Shown here one piece after another: positions 1 through 6,436 of a stretch of DNA of 9,125 nt. Origin of the DNA: Gammaproteobacteria bacterium. Its GTDB lineage: Bacteria; Pseudomonadota; Gammaproteobacteria; J044. The DNA is taken from NCBI GenBank assembly GCA_003696465.1, contig RFHG01000466.1, forward strand, positions 1-9,125, written 5' to 3'. Numbering within the stretch: position 1 is the first letter of the stretch; the number at the start of each line of letters is the position of its first letter. A program made the position numbers and the translations under genes. Below the pieces are notes generated by a model, which saw nothing but the letters and a program-made list of their open reading frames with translations, ran no database searches and was not told where the DNA came from.

Positions 1-324
1 TCGAAGCCCCTGCCCGACATCCCCGTATGGGAGCTTGCGCGCCTGATCGACCCCACCAGCATCGAATACGACCGCAAGCACGGCCGCCCGGAGCGGTTCT
101 GGAAGTACCCGGACGTCGAGCAGGTACGAAAGTGGGAAGTGGCCTCGCACGAGGCCCTGAAACGCTACCCCTGGGGCCTGACCCGAGAGGAGGCCCTGAG
201 CGTGGGCTGGCAGCCCTCGGGCGTGGGCGAGGGGGAATGCATCTGGAAGCAGTGGCCGATGAAGGACGGGCGGCGGGTGCCGCCTGCAGAAGGGGAGGCA
301 ATGGCCATGCCGGCCACTGGATGA
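1..324 (+). CDS. C-terminal part of an unrecognised tryptophan-rich protein (5' truncated by window edge)
   Basis: The reading frame is open from base 1 and ends at TGA 322-324, giving 107 visible residues; the start lies outside the window. I do not recognise the family. The visible part is hydrophilic and mixed in charge, with no membrane segment and no signal. Seven tryptophans sit at visible residues 10, 34, 45, 58, 70, 82 and 85, a high density, with local motifs such as RFWKYPD and RYPWGLTREEAL. The last 20 residues (RRVPPAEGEAMAMPATG) look like a disordered tail. The frame has consistent GC-rich third positions, and the overlapping frame at 27-410 has a composition typical of a shadow, which supports this one as coding. 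Its stop overlaps an ATG at 321 in the next gene's frame, but that gene probably starts at 411. Function unknown. Confidence 0.6.
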   Translation, partial: SKPLPDIPVWELARLIDPTSIEYDRKHGRPERFWKYPDVEQVRKWEVASHEALKRYPWGLTREEALSVGWQPSGVGEGECIWKQWPMKDGRRVPPAEGEAMAMPATG

Positions 325-357
325 GTAGGTGTAAAAAAGAATGCAAGATTTTGATGG

Positions 358-382
358 AGCCGGGCAGATCCCGGTGGTTTTT
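358..382 (+). terminator. Weak candidate intrinsic terminator or leader hairpin
   Basis: A 5-bp GC stem (360-364 with 370-374, loop CAGAT, possible G-U extension at 359/375) is followed after two G by five T at 378-382. It lies 34 bp after the stop of the first gene and 29 bp before the start of the next. It could end the upstream transcript, but the stem is short and the T tract is not adjacent, so this is tentative. Confidence 0.3.
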
Positions 383-410
383 GACTGTAACGGAAAGGAG
401 TGAAAGGGAA

Positions 411-1088
411 ATGTCGATTCTGACGCGAGGTGTATTTGAGGTGAAGGGGCTCAAAACCCTGGGTAAGGATGCTCGTGCCAGGCTGGCCGAGGAGCTGGAG
501 GCGCTCTTCCCCGGCATGGATTTGAAGGCACGATGGGTCTGCGGCCTGGGCAATCGCGAATGCCTGGGAGCGACCACAGGGCGACTTCGAGTTGAAAAAG
601 GAGGGCAGCTGGCATTGCAGTTGGACAGGCGTGCAGGGTTGGTCGATTTTGAATATCTTACGGCCGAGCAGGCGAAGGCCATGATTGACACCCTGGAGCG
701 GCATGGCCTGGAGGTGGAAAAATGGGACAGCGACGGCAAGCATGCGTCACAGGCCAACAGCCTGCTGTTGATGATGCTGTATGTCGCTGCATTTGCGCTG
801 TTCTTCTTCCCCATGCTCTATCAGAGGAATGAGAGCCTGGCCTGGGTCATGAGCGGGATGTTGGTCTTCTCGATTGTGGGGGGCATCCTGTTGCAGAAAA
901 CGGCGGGCCAGCTGGATTCGGCGGGCAAGGGCCGTGCAGGCTTGGGGATGCTCATGTTCATGCCCGGCGTGCTGTTTCTTGCTCCCTGGTCGTTCTTGCT
1001 GGTGCCGATGTTCAAGTCACGCCTGCGTTTGAATTTTGTGAGACAGATGGCCGGCGTTTCGGCCGACATGGAGGAGCAGGTGGCCTGA
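411..1088 (+). CDS. Unrecognised protein with soluble N-terminal half and three membrane segments
   Basis: This 225-residue protein belongs to no family I recognise. Residues 1-115 are soluble and charged; they include FEVKGLKTLGKDAR near the start and a Cys-containing stretch (WVCGLGNREC, residues 42-51). Hydrophobic segments lie at about 117-137, 143-161 and 176-200, followed by a basic stretch (KSRLRLNFVR) and a short acidic tail, so it is probably an inner-membrane protein with a large N-terminal domain on one side. The start ATG 411 is chosen because GGAG lies 10 bp and AGGGA just upstream. The frame is open back to position 27 and has an ATG at 321 overlapping the previous stop, but the added residues look non-coding. 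The gene looks more AT-rich than its neighbours by eye (for example around 640-660 and 770-900). It stands alone, ended by the hairpin at 1110-1140. Confidence 0.75.
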   Translation: MSILTRGVFEVKGLKTLGKDARARLAEELEALFPGMDLKARWVCGLGNRECLGATTGRLRVEKGGQLALQLDRRAGLVDFEYLTAEQAKAMIDTLERHGLEVEKWDSDGKHASQANSLLLMMLYVAAFALFFFPMLYQRNESLAWVMSGMLVFSIVGGILLQKTAGQLDSAGKGRAGLGMLMFMPGVLFLAPWSFLLVPMFKSRLRLNFVRQMAGVSADMEEQVA

Positions 1089-1109
1089 GTCTCGGCGACA
1101 GTCCGAAAT

Positions 1110-1140
1110 GAAAACGCCCGGTCAATGACCGGGCGTTTTC
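1110..1140. terminator. Strong, probably bidirectional intrinsic terminator
   Basis: The 31 bases form a near-perfect inverted repeat: GAAAACGCCCGGT pairs with ACCGGGCGTTTTC (13 bp) around a 5-base loop. The A run on the left arm and T run on the right arm make it work in both directions. It lies 22 bp after the stop of the membrane-protein gene on the plus strand and 9 bp beyond the 3' end of the tRNA-Phe on the minus strand, so it can end both transcripts. Confidence 0.88.
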
Positions 1141-1148
1141 TTGCGAGA

Positions 1149-1224
1149 TGGTGGCCAGGGACAGAATCGAACTGCCGACACGGGGATTTTCAATCCCCTG
1201 CTCTACCGACTGAGCTACCTGGCC
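1149..1224 (-). tRNA. tRNA-Phe (anticodon GAA)
   Basis: Read on the minus strand, the 76 bases fold as a complete cloverleaf. The acceptor stem is GGCCAGG (1218-1224) with CCTGGCC (1153-1159), the discriminator is A, and CCA is encoded (1149-1151). The D-arm AGCTCAGTCGGTAGAGC and anticodon arm GGGGATT-GAA-AATCCCC match the E. coli tRNA-Phe there; the anticodon lies at 1189-1191. The T-arm is GGCAG-TTCGATT-CTGTC, closed with one G-U pair. It has its own promoter at 1264-1292 and ends before the hairpin at 1110-1140, so it can be an independent transcription unit; read-through from yggX is also possible. Confidence 0.97.
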
Positions 1225-1263
1225 AGGCAGGCGTTGCCGCGGCTGCGGGGCCGCGAGCCGCGT

Positions 1264-1292
1264 ATTAAACCGTTCCGCGGGTGCGGCGTCAA
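1264..1292 (-). promoter_or_regulatory. Sigma-70 promoter of tRNA-Phe
   Basis: On the minus strand TTGACG (1292-1287) and TTTAAT (1269-1264) are separated by exactly 17 bp; each hexamer matches the consensus at five of six positions. The predicted start is near 1257, about 33 bases before the mature tRNA 5' end. The bases just after the -10 (ACGCGGC) are GC-rich, as in stable-RNA promoters under stringent control; that regulation is inferred. The -35 begins 5 bp after the yggX stop codon. Confidence 0.8.
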
Positions 1293-1296
1293 GCCG

Positions 1297-1572
1297 TCAG
1301 CCGTTTTCCGGCGGTACGTAGTTGTCGATCTGGCTGGCGCCCTCGCCGAAGAAGAACTTCTCCATCTCCTGCTCGAGGAACTCGCGTGCCTTCGGGTCGA
1401 CCGGGGTGAGGCGATACTCGTTGATGAGCATGGTCTGCTGGCGCAGCCATTGCTGCCATGCCTCCTTGGACACGTTCTCGAAGATGCGCTTGCCCAGTTC
1501 GCCGGGGTAGGGGGGGCGGTCGAGGCCTTCCGCCTCCTTGCCCAGCAGTACGCAGTTCACCATGCGGGTCAT
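1297..1572 (-). CDS. yggX: Fe(2+)-trafficking protein, YggX family
   Basis: This 91-residue cytoplasmic protein has the full YggX pattern: an N-terminal MTRMVNC with the family Cys at position 7, then KEAEGLDRPPYPGELGKRI, SKEAWQQWL, QQTMLINEYRL and LEQEMEKFFFGEG. Length equals E. coli YggX (91). The family is implicated in handling Fe(II) and in protecting labile Fe-S clusters from oxidation. Two ATGs compete. The one at 1578 overlaps the mutY stop as ATGA but sits only 3 bases from AGGAG. The one at 1572 is 9 bases from the same AGGAG and gives the family's usual N terminus, so 1572 is chosen. It is the last protein gene of the leftward operon behind mutY; the mutY-yggX order is also found in E. 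coli, and the pairing makes sense because MutY holds a 4Fe-4S cluster. Confidence 0.96.
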   Translation of the reverse strand: MTRMVNCVLLGKEAEGLDRPPYPGELGKRIFENVSKEAWQQWLRQQTMLINEYRLTPVDPKAREFLEQEMEKFFFGEGASQIDNYVPPENG

Positions 1573-1574
1573 GT

Positions 1575-2654
1575 TCATGTTCTCCTGTAGGCTTCGAGCA
1601 GCCGCTGCACGGGTGCAGGCAGGCCGCCCGGGGGTTGTTGCCCGGTGTTATACCAGAGCAGGCGATTGTCTTCCATCACAGTATTTGCAGGGGATTGCAG
1701 GCGGCGGGTCACGGGCTCGCCATGCAGGAGGAAGTGGGTAAAGCGATGGGCAAACGGTTCCAGCACGGGCTCGGCCGGCTCGGTGGCAAGCCCGCGTTCG
1801 GCCAGCCACTGTTCCAGCGCATCGAGGCTGTCAAAGCGGGGCGGGGTCCACAGGCCGCCCCAGAGGCCGGCTTCCGGCTGGCGCTCGAGCAGCAGGTGGC
1901 CCTGATCGTCGGCCAGTAACAGAAACAGGGCGCGGCGTTCGGGTACCTGGCGCTTGGGGCGAGGGGCCGGTATCTGGTCGGTCAGGCCCTGTGCATGGGC
2001 CACACAGTCCTGCTGCCACGGGCAGGCGGGGCAACGGGGCTGGCTGCGGCGGCACAGGGTGGCGCCCAGGTCCATCATTGCCTGTGCCCATGTTCCGGCC
2101 TGTTCGGGGGGCGTGAGGGTCTCGGCCAGGGTCCAGAGTTGCCGCTGGATGCGGCCTCGCCCGGTCCATTCCCGAATCGCGAACAGCCTTGCGAGCACGC
2201 GCCTGACATTGCCGTCGAGGATGACGCCCGGCAGGCCGTGGCCGAGGGCGCGGATGGCGCCGGCAGTGGAGCGGCCAATGCCCGGCAGGGCCTCGAGCTC
2301 GGCCTGTGCCGTGGGCAACTCGCCTTCGTGCTGCTCGAGCAGCCGCCGGGCCGCCGCGTGCAGGTTGCGGGCGCGGGCGTAATAACCGAGGCCCGACCAC
2401 AGGGCCAGCACCTCGTCGCGGGAGGCACGGGCAAGCGTCGGCACATCCGGGAATCGCTCCATGAAACGCGCAAAGTAGGGAATCACGGTCTGCACCTGGG
2501 TCTGCTGCAGCATGATCTCCGAGACCCAGACCCGGTACGGGGTGGCCGGGTGTTGCCACGGCAGGTCGTGGCGGCCGTGCTGCGCGTGCCAGGCGAGCAG
2601 GCTGTGCTGCAGGCGTGCTACAAGGGCATTATCGGGTGGATCGGGGAAATTCAT
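1575..2654 (-). CDS. mutY: A/G-specific adenine DNA glycosylase MutY
   Basis: This 359-residue enzyme removes adenine mispaired with 8-oxoguanine (or G) in base excision repair. Visible are the HhH-GPD fold with SEIMLQQTQV (catalytic Glu46), the helix-hairpin-helix LPGIGRSTAGAI (about 123-134), and ILDGNVRRV (catalytic Asp147). The four Cys 201, 208, 211 and 217 have spacing C-x6-C-x2-C-x5-C for a 4Fe-4S cluster. From about residue 235 follows the NUDIX-like C-terminal domain that recognises 8-oxoguanine, with FAHRFTHFLL (301-310) at the place of the E. coli FSH loop. All key residues are present and the length is normal (E. coli 350). The start overlaps the end of the upstream SRPBCC gene by 26 bp and has only a weak ribosome binding site, which suggests translational coupling. 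The stop overlaps the first candidate start of yggX. Confidence 0.98.
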   Translation of the reverse strand: MNFPDPPDNALVARLQHSLLAWHAQHGRHDLPWQHPATPYRVWVSEIMLQQTQVQTVIPYFARFMERFPDVPTLARASRDEVLALWSGLGYYARARNLHAAARRLLEQHEGELPTAQAELEALPGIGRSTAGAIRALGHGLPGVILDGNVRRVLARLFAIREWTGRGRIQRQLWTLAETLTPPEQAGTWAQAMMDLGATLCRRSQPRCPACPWQQDCVAHAQGLTDQIPAPRPKRQVPERRALFLLLADDQGHLLLERQPEAGLWGGLWTPPRFDSLDALEQWLAERGLATEPAEPVLEPFAHRFTHFLLHGEPVTRRLQSPANTVMEDNRLLWYNTGQQPPGGLPAPVQRLLEAYRRT

Positions 2655-3183
2655 GGCAGCGGCGTTCGAGCAGCTCCAGTGTGCGACGCAGTTCGGCCTC
2701 CATGCGGGAACGGACCATGGCCGGCCCGATCAGGGGAGGAATGAAGAAGGCGGGCTCCATGCGCGCCTGGTAACGCAGCAGGGTGCCGCCGGGCGCCAGC
2801 TGCAGCCGCCAGACCGCCTCGCCGGCCCGGAAGTGGCCGCGTGGCAACAGCCGGGTGCGGATGAGGTCGGGGCGTTCCTCCACCAGCTGTTCGTAGCGGT
2901 CGAGGTTGCGGCAGAAAAAGAGCACGCAGGCCTGCAGGCGGGTGTGCACGATGCGCCGGCCCTCTTCCCGCTGCAGCCGGCTGAGGAGGATGGCGGGATT
3001 GAGCTCGGCCAGGTGGTCGTAATCGGTCAGCCGCGCCCTGACGCGATCCGGTGGCGCATCGATACGGGCCTGAAGCCGCACGCGGTAGGCGTTGTCCGCA
3101 TGTTCGACCTCGAGGGTCTCGAGCTGCAGGGCGTGCAGGCCCTGGGGCAGAAGCGCCAGCATCAGCACCAGGGCACGCAGCAT
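2629..3183 (-). CDS. Secreted SRPBCC (START-like) fold protein
   Basis: The 184-residue product begins with a short signal peptide (MLRALVLMLALLPQGLHA, cleavage near residue 18), so it should be periplasmic or membrane-anchored. The rest has the pattern of the polyketide cyclase/dehydrase-like SRPBCC family: an opening strand, then IDAPPDRVRARLTDYDHLAELNPAI (41-65), then strands, and an amphipathic C-terminal helix (PPLIGPAMVRSRMEAELRR, about 149-167). Such domains enclose a hydrophobic pocket and usually bind lipids or other hydrophobic ligands; the ligand here is unknown. Cys86 and Cys91 are five residues apart (CVLFFC) and could form a disulfide or bind a ligand. ATG 3183 is chosen because it gives the signal peptide and lies 4 bp after the AsmA stop; the open frame runs back to 3300 but that part is antisense-like. 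It overlaps mutY by 26 bp. Confidence 0.85.
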   Translation of the reverse strand: MLRALVLMLALLPQGLHALQLETLEVEHADNAYRVRLQARIDAPPDRVRARLTDYDHLAELNPAILLSRLQREEGRRIVHTRLQACVLFFCRNLDRYEQLVEERPDLIRTRLLPRGHFRAGEAVWRLQLAPGGTLLRYQARMEPAFFIPPLIGPAMVRSRMEAELRRTLELLERRCHEFPRSTR

Positions 3184-3187
3184 GGCC

Positions 3188-5266
3188 TCAGCGGCCGAAC
3201 AGGCCCTTGAGCCTGTCGCCCACTTCCTCGTCCAGGCGCTGTTGCAGGCGTTTTTCGGCCTCCTGCTTCTTGCCTTCCAGCCGCTGCTTGAGCCAGGCAT
3301 CCTTGTCGAAGCGGAACCCGGGGCTGCTCAGCGGGCCGCTGATGCGGATCGGGGCATAGGTCTTGCCACCGGCCTTGTAGAGGCGCAGCTCGTAGTCGAT
3401 GCGCTCGGCCGGCAGGTCCACGGTGCCCAGGCCCCGCACGGTGAACTTGCGCGCGCGCAGCTCCAGGTCGCGGTTGTCGATGATGCCCTGCCTGATTTTT
3501 GCACTGGCGGTCAGGCGGGTGAAGCCCACGTGTTTTACCGAGGGGTCGTAGGGCTGGTTGAGCAGCAGGGCCAGCACCTGGTTGACCTGATGGGCGATTT
3601 CGGAGTTGTTGACCGAGCCCTCGCCAAAGGCGAAGGAGGCCTTGCCGTTGAGCCCCTTTTTCAGGGCGCTGGGGCGGTTGCCCGTCGTGGTGACCGACAT
3701 GTCGAAATCGGCCTTGCCGCTGAGGTACTCGTCACCGGCCATGTCCTTGATGAGCGGGCCGCTCTGCACACCCTTCAGGGCAATGGTGGTGGCGTATTTC
3801 GGAGTCTTGCCGCGCGCATCAAGGCGGGTGGTGAGCCGGATGTTGCCGTCATACAGGCGTGCAGTGAGCGGATCGATGCGCAGCACGCCCTTGCGTGCAA
3901 TGAGGTGCAGGCGCGCATCGCTGGTACGCGCCTTGAAGGCCTTCAGCCGGCCGACCGAGAAGTGCCCGTCCACATCCAGTGCGCGCAGGGTGTCCATGGG
4001 CAGCTCGATGGGGGCATCGTCACTGGCCGCCTGCGGGCCGCCGGACTTGCCGACGGGTGCCGGTTTGCCGGTATCCTCCGCGGGTGGCGGGAGGTAGCGG
4101 TCGAGGTCGATGGCATCGACGGCGAGGTCGAAACGCACGGCCTGGCTGGAGAGGTCGGGCAGTCGTATGTTGCCCTTGAGGGTGGTGTCATCGAGCTCGA
4201 TACGGATGGGCTCGAGCGTGGCCTGGCGGGTGTCGCCCCGGGCCTCGATCAGGAACGAGGCACGCTGCAGGACGCCGGGGTCGGCGGTTTGCGGCGCCTC
4301 GACTCCGGCCTTCTTCATGAGCGTGCGCGGGCTGAACTCGGCCACCTTCAGGCTCGCCTGCCAGCGTGGCTCGGCGGTGATGTCGCTGGCCCGGGCCTTG
4401 CCGCTGATGACCAGCCCCAGGGTCTCGATGCGCAGCGGATCGAGGCGTGCCGTGCCGGCACTGAGATCGGCACGGGCAGCGGCCTCGAGACGGGCCTTGA
4501 GTTGCCCGTCCGGCAGGTCCGGGGCGCGGAGGGACAGGCCGAGCTCCAGGGTGTCGATCCGGTATTGCCCCTTTTCGGGGTTGAGTGTGGCCTTGCCCTT
4601 GAGTGCGGCATCCAGGGCCAGATCGGGCTTTTGGGTCAGGTGCAGGCGGGCCTCGATGGGCATGGGACGCCCGGGAATCAGCGCCCCTGTTTTCAGTTCG
4701 AAGGGATCGAGGGTGATCACGGTGCCGGTATCGGCATCATTGTAATGGATGCGCGTGTTGCGGATCTCGATCCCGTTCAGTTCAACCCGCACCGGCGGGG
4801 CAGAGGACGCGGCGTTTGACGATGGCGCCGGGGCCTCGGTCGGGGAAGCGGCTTCCTCGGCAGGCCCGCTCTCGCCCTTGCCGGCCAGGTCGTGCCAGTT
4901 GTCATGCCCGTCCATGGTGCGGATCAGTTCCACCTGCAGGCCGTCGAGCAGCAGGGTGTCCACCTTGAGTTCGCGGCGCAGCAGGGGCAGCAGCTCGACT
5001 GCGACATGCACGGTCTTGACCCGGGCAAAGGGGCGCTTGCCGAAGTCGGGCGGGTTGCCGAGCACGGCATCATGCAGATCGAGCCCCAGCGAGGGCCAAA
5101 GGGTGAGCGAGATCTCGCCCAGACTGAAGCTGCGGCCGGTCTGCTGCTCGACAAGCGAGACGATCTGCGGCCGGTAGCGGTTGGCATCGAAGGTCAGGAT
5201 GAAAATCGCCAGCCCGGCAGCGAGCAGAACAACGAGAAGCCCCAGTCCGTACAAAACCCTTTTCAT
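3188..5266 (-). CDS. AsmA-family protein
   Basis: The 692-residue product has one N-terminal membrane segment (about 4-24, MKRVLYGLGLLVVLLAAGLA) followed by FDANRYRPQIVSLVEQQTGR, the classic AsmA start. A long periplasmic region of beta-rich AsmA repeats follows. Two low-complexity linkers rich in Ala, Pro, Ser and Glu (about 130-158, and another in the second half) separate the parts. The C-terminal AsmA domain (LTASAKIRQGIIDNRDLELRARKFTVRG) is present, and the last 35 residues are charged and helical. AsmA proteins are inner-membrane-anchored, related to VPS13-type bridge proteins, and are linked to lipid traffic and outer-membrane assembly; this role is inferred. E. coli AsmA is 617 residues. 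Start ATG 5266 is chosen for GGAG 8 bases upstream. It is first in the leftward operon, and the secreted SRPBCC protein 4 bp downstream could share a lipid-related role. Confidence 0.93.
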   Translation of the reverse strand: MKRVLYGLGLLVVLLAAGLAIFILTFDANRYRPQIVSLVEQQTGRSFSLGEISLTLWPSLGLDLHDAVLGNPPDFGKRPFARVKTVHVAVELLPLLRRELKVDTLLLDGLQVELIRTMDGHDNWHDLAGKGESGPAEEAASPTEAPAPSSNAASSAPPVRVELNGIEIRNTRIHYNDADTGTVITLDPFELKTGALIPGRPMPIEARLHLTQKPDLALDAALKGKATLNPEKGQYRIDTLELGLSLRAPDLPDGQLKARLEAAARADLSAGTARLDPLRIETLGLVISGKARASDITAEPRWQASLKVAEFSPRTLMKKAGVEAPQTADPGVLQRASFLIEARGDTRQATLEPIRIELDDTTLKGNIRLPDLSSQAVRFDLAVDAIDLDRYLPPPAEDTGKPAPVGKSGGPQAASDDAPIELPMDTLRALDVDGHFSVGRLKAFKARTSDARLHLIARKGVLRIDPLTARLYDGNIRLTTRLDARGKTPKYATTIALKGVQSGPLIKDMAGDEYLSGKADFDMSVTTTGNRPSALKKGLNGKASFAFGEGSVNNSEIAHQVNQVLALLLNQPYDPSVKHVGFTRLTASAKIRQGIIDNRDLELRARKFTVRGLGTVDLPAERIDYELRLYKAGGKTYAPIRISGPLSSPGFRFDKDAWLKQRLEGKKQEAEKRLQQRLDEEVGDRLKGLFGR

Positions 5267-5295
5267 GTGCGCGACTCCGTGGCAATGTGGAGGTG

Positions 5296-5309
5296 ATGCC
5301 GTTCGGCAT
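5296..5309. repeat. 14-bp inverted repeat in the divergent promoter region
   Basis: ATGCCG-TT-CGGCAT is a perfect 6-bp inverted repeat in the 80-bp space between the AsmA gene (minus) and the DUF2333 gene (plus). It lies directly upstream of a TACAAT -10-like box at 5314-5319, where a repressor or activator could bind and control both directions. No known operator is recognised, and a chance palindrome is possible. Confidence 0.4.
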
Positions 5310-5313
5310 GCGA

Positions 5314-5319
5314 TACAAT
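5314..5319 (+). promoter_or_regulatory. Possible -10 box for the DUF2333 gene
   Basis: TACAAT matches the sigma-70 -10 consensus at five of six positions and lies 27 bp before the start codon, leaving room for the ribosome binding site AGGGA at 5334-5338. No convincing -35 hexamer sits 16-18 bp upstream; the 14-bp inverted repeat occupies the spacer instead, so an activator may be needed. Confidence 0.4.
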
Positions 5320-5346
5320 GTTGGCACATTCCCAGGGAAACGGACA

Positions 5347-6426
5347 ATGAATCCCGGCGATATCGGAAGGCGCATTTCCTCCGGCCTGCGGTCGATCTGG
5401 CTGTGGCTGGTCGATCTCTACCACCCGCGTACCTGGCGCGAGCGCGGCATGCTCTGGGCCGGTGGCGTGGTGCTCGGTACGCTGCTCGTGCTGATGTTCA
5501 TTCTGGGCTGGTACTGGAGTCGCGAGCCCGACCTGTTCGATGTGCGTGAAGTGACGCTCGAGAAGCTCGGTGGTGACGAGTCGCGCATGGTGACCGGGAC
5601 AGTGACGGTAGCCACCACCATCCATGTGGCCGAGACCCTGCTCGACAAGCCCGGCGGCTATCTCAGCAACGACGTGATGCCCCCGGGCGTTCTGCTCGAC
5701 AACATCCCCAACTGGGAATATGGCGTGGTGGTGCAGCTCCGCGACATGGCCCGGGCCCTGCGCAACGATTTCAGTCGCTCCCAGTCGCAGTCGATCGAGG
5801 ACAAGGACCTCATCATCGCCGAGCCGCAGTTCAACTTCGACACCGATTCGTGGATGTTCCCGCCCACCGAGCGCGAATACCGCAAGGGGATCGCCGCGCT
5901 GGAGCGTTATCTGAACCGCCTGTCCGATCCGACCCAGCCGGACGCGCAGTTCTATGCGCGCGCAGACAATCTGCGCGAGTGGCTGGTGCTGGTGGAAAAA
6001 CGCCTCGGCTCGCTCTCGCAACGGCTCTCGGCCAGCGTGGGCCAGCTGCGCGAGAACACCGACCTGGCGGGCGATCCGGCTGCACGCCAGTCCACCCGTG
6101 CCCCGGGCCGCATGGTGGTGCGCACGCCCTGGCTGGAAATCGACGACGTGTTCTATGAGGCACGCGGCGCAACCTGGGCGCTGATTCACATGATGAAGGC
6201 GGTCGAGATCGATTTCGACGGCGTGCTCACCAAGAAGAATGCCCATGCCAGCCTGCGCCAGATCATACGTGAGCTGGAAGGCACGCAGCAGCCGGTGTGG
6301 AGCCCGATCATCCTCAATGGCAGCGGTTTCGGGCTGGTAGCCAACCACTCCCTGGTCATGGCATCCTACATCTCGCGTGCCAATGCGGCCGTCATCGACC
6401 TGCGCAATCTTCTCGAGCAGGGATAG
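5347..6426 (+). CDS. DUF2333 family inner-membrane protein
   Basis: The 359-residue product has a short cytoplasmic N terminus, one membrane segment at about 35-57 (GMLWAGGVVLGTLLVLMFILG) and a large soluble domain, probably periplasmic. The pattern is that of the uncharacterised proteobacterial family DUF2333: KPGGYLSNDVMPPGVLLDNIPNWEYGV (about 101-127) with following LRDMARALRNDFSRSQSQS, and a conserved C-terminal ILNGSGFGLVANHSLVMAS with YISRANAA. The function of the family is unknown to me. ATG 5347 is chosen because AGGGA lies 8 bases upstream and the extra upstream residues would be promoter DNA. The stop is followed after 10 bp by the phosphatase-fold gene, so the two should be co-transcribed. 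It is divergent from the AsmA operon. Confidence 0.85.
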   Translation: MNPGDIGRRISSGLRSIWLWLVDLYHPRTWRERGMLWAGGVVLGTLLVLMFILGWYWSREPDLFDVREVTLEKLGGDESRMVTGTVTVATTIHVAETLLDKPGGYLSNDVMPPGVLLDNIPNWEYGVVVQLRDMARALRNDFSRSQSQSIEDKDLIIAEPQFNFDTDSWMFPPTEREYRKGIAALERYLNRLSDPTQPDAQFYARADNLREWLVLVEKRLGSLSQRLSASVGQLRENTDLAGDPAARQSTRAPGRMVVRTPWLEIDDVFYEARGATWALIHMMKAVEIDFDGVLTKKNAHASLRQIIRELEGTQQPVWSPIILNGSGFGLVANHSLVMASYISRANAAVIDLRNLLEQG

Positions 6427-6436
6427 GAACAGACGG

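Noticed and set aside
27..410. Long N-terminal extension of the membrane-protein gene frame back to position 27 (or to ATG 321)
   Set aside because: The added residues are Gly/Arg/Pro-rich shadow sequence opposite a better frame, and ATG 411 has a clear ribosome binding site.
1149..1224. att core repeat of an integrated element in tRNA-Phe
   Set aside because: No second copy of the tRNA 3' end is visible in the 1.1 kb to the left, and no integrase is present.
3092..4819. Open frame of 575 codons on the plus strand
   Set aside because: It is antisense to the well-supported AsmA gene; long antisense frames are common in GC-rich DNA, and its sequence shows no family motif.
5322..5337. Sigma-54-like promoter (TTGGCAC followed by CAGG)
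   Set aside because: The -24 part resembles the consensus but the -12 TTGC is absent, and the site runs into the ribosome binding site.
5329..5339. TTCCC-A-GGGAA inverted repeat as an operator
   Set aside because: The arms are only 5 bp and it contains the ribosome binding site AGGGA, which explains it.
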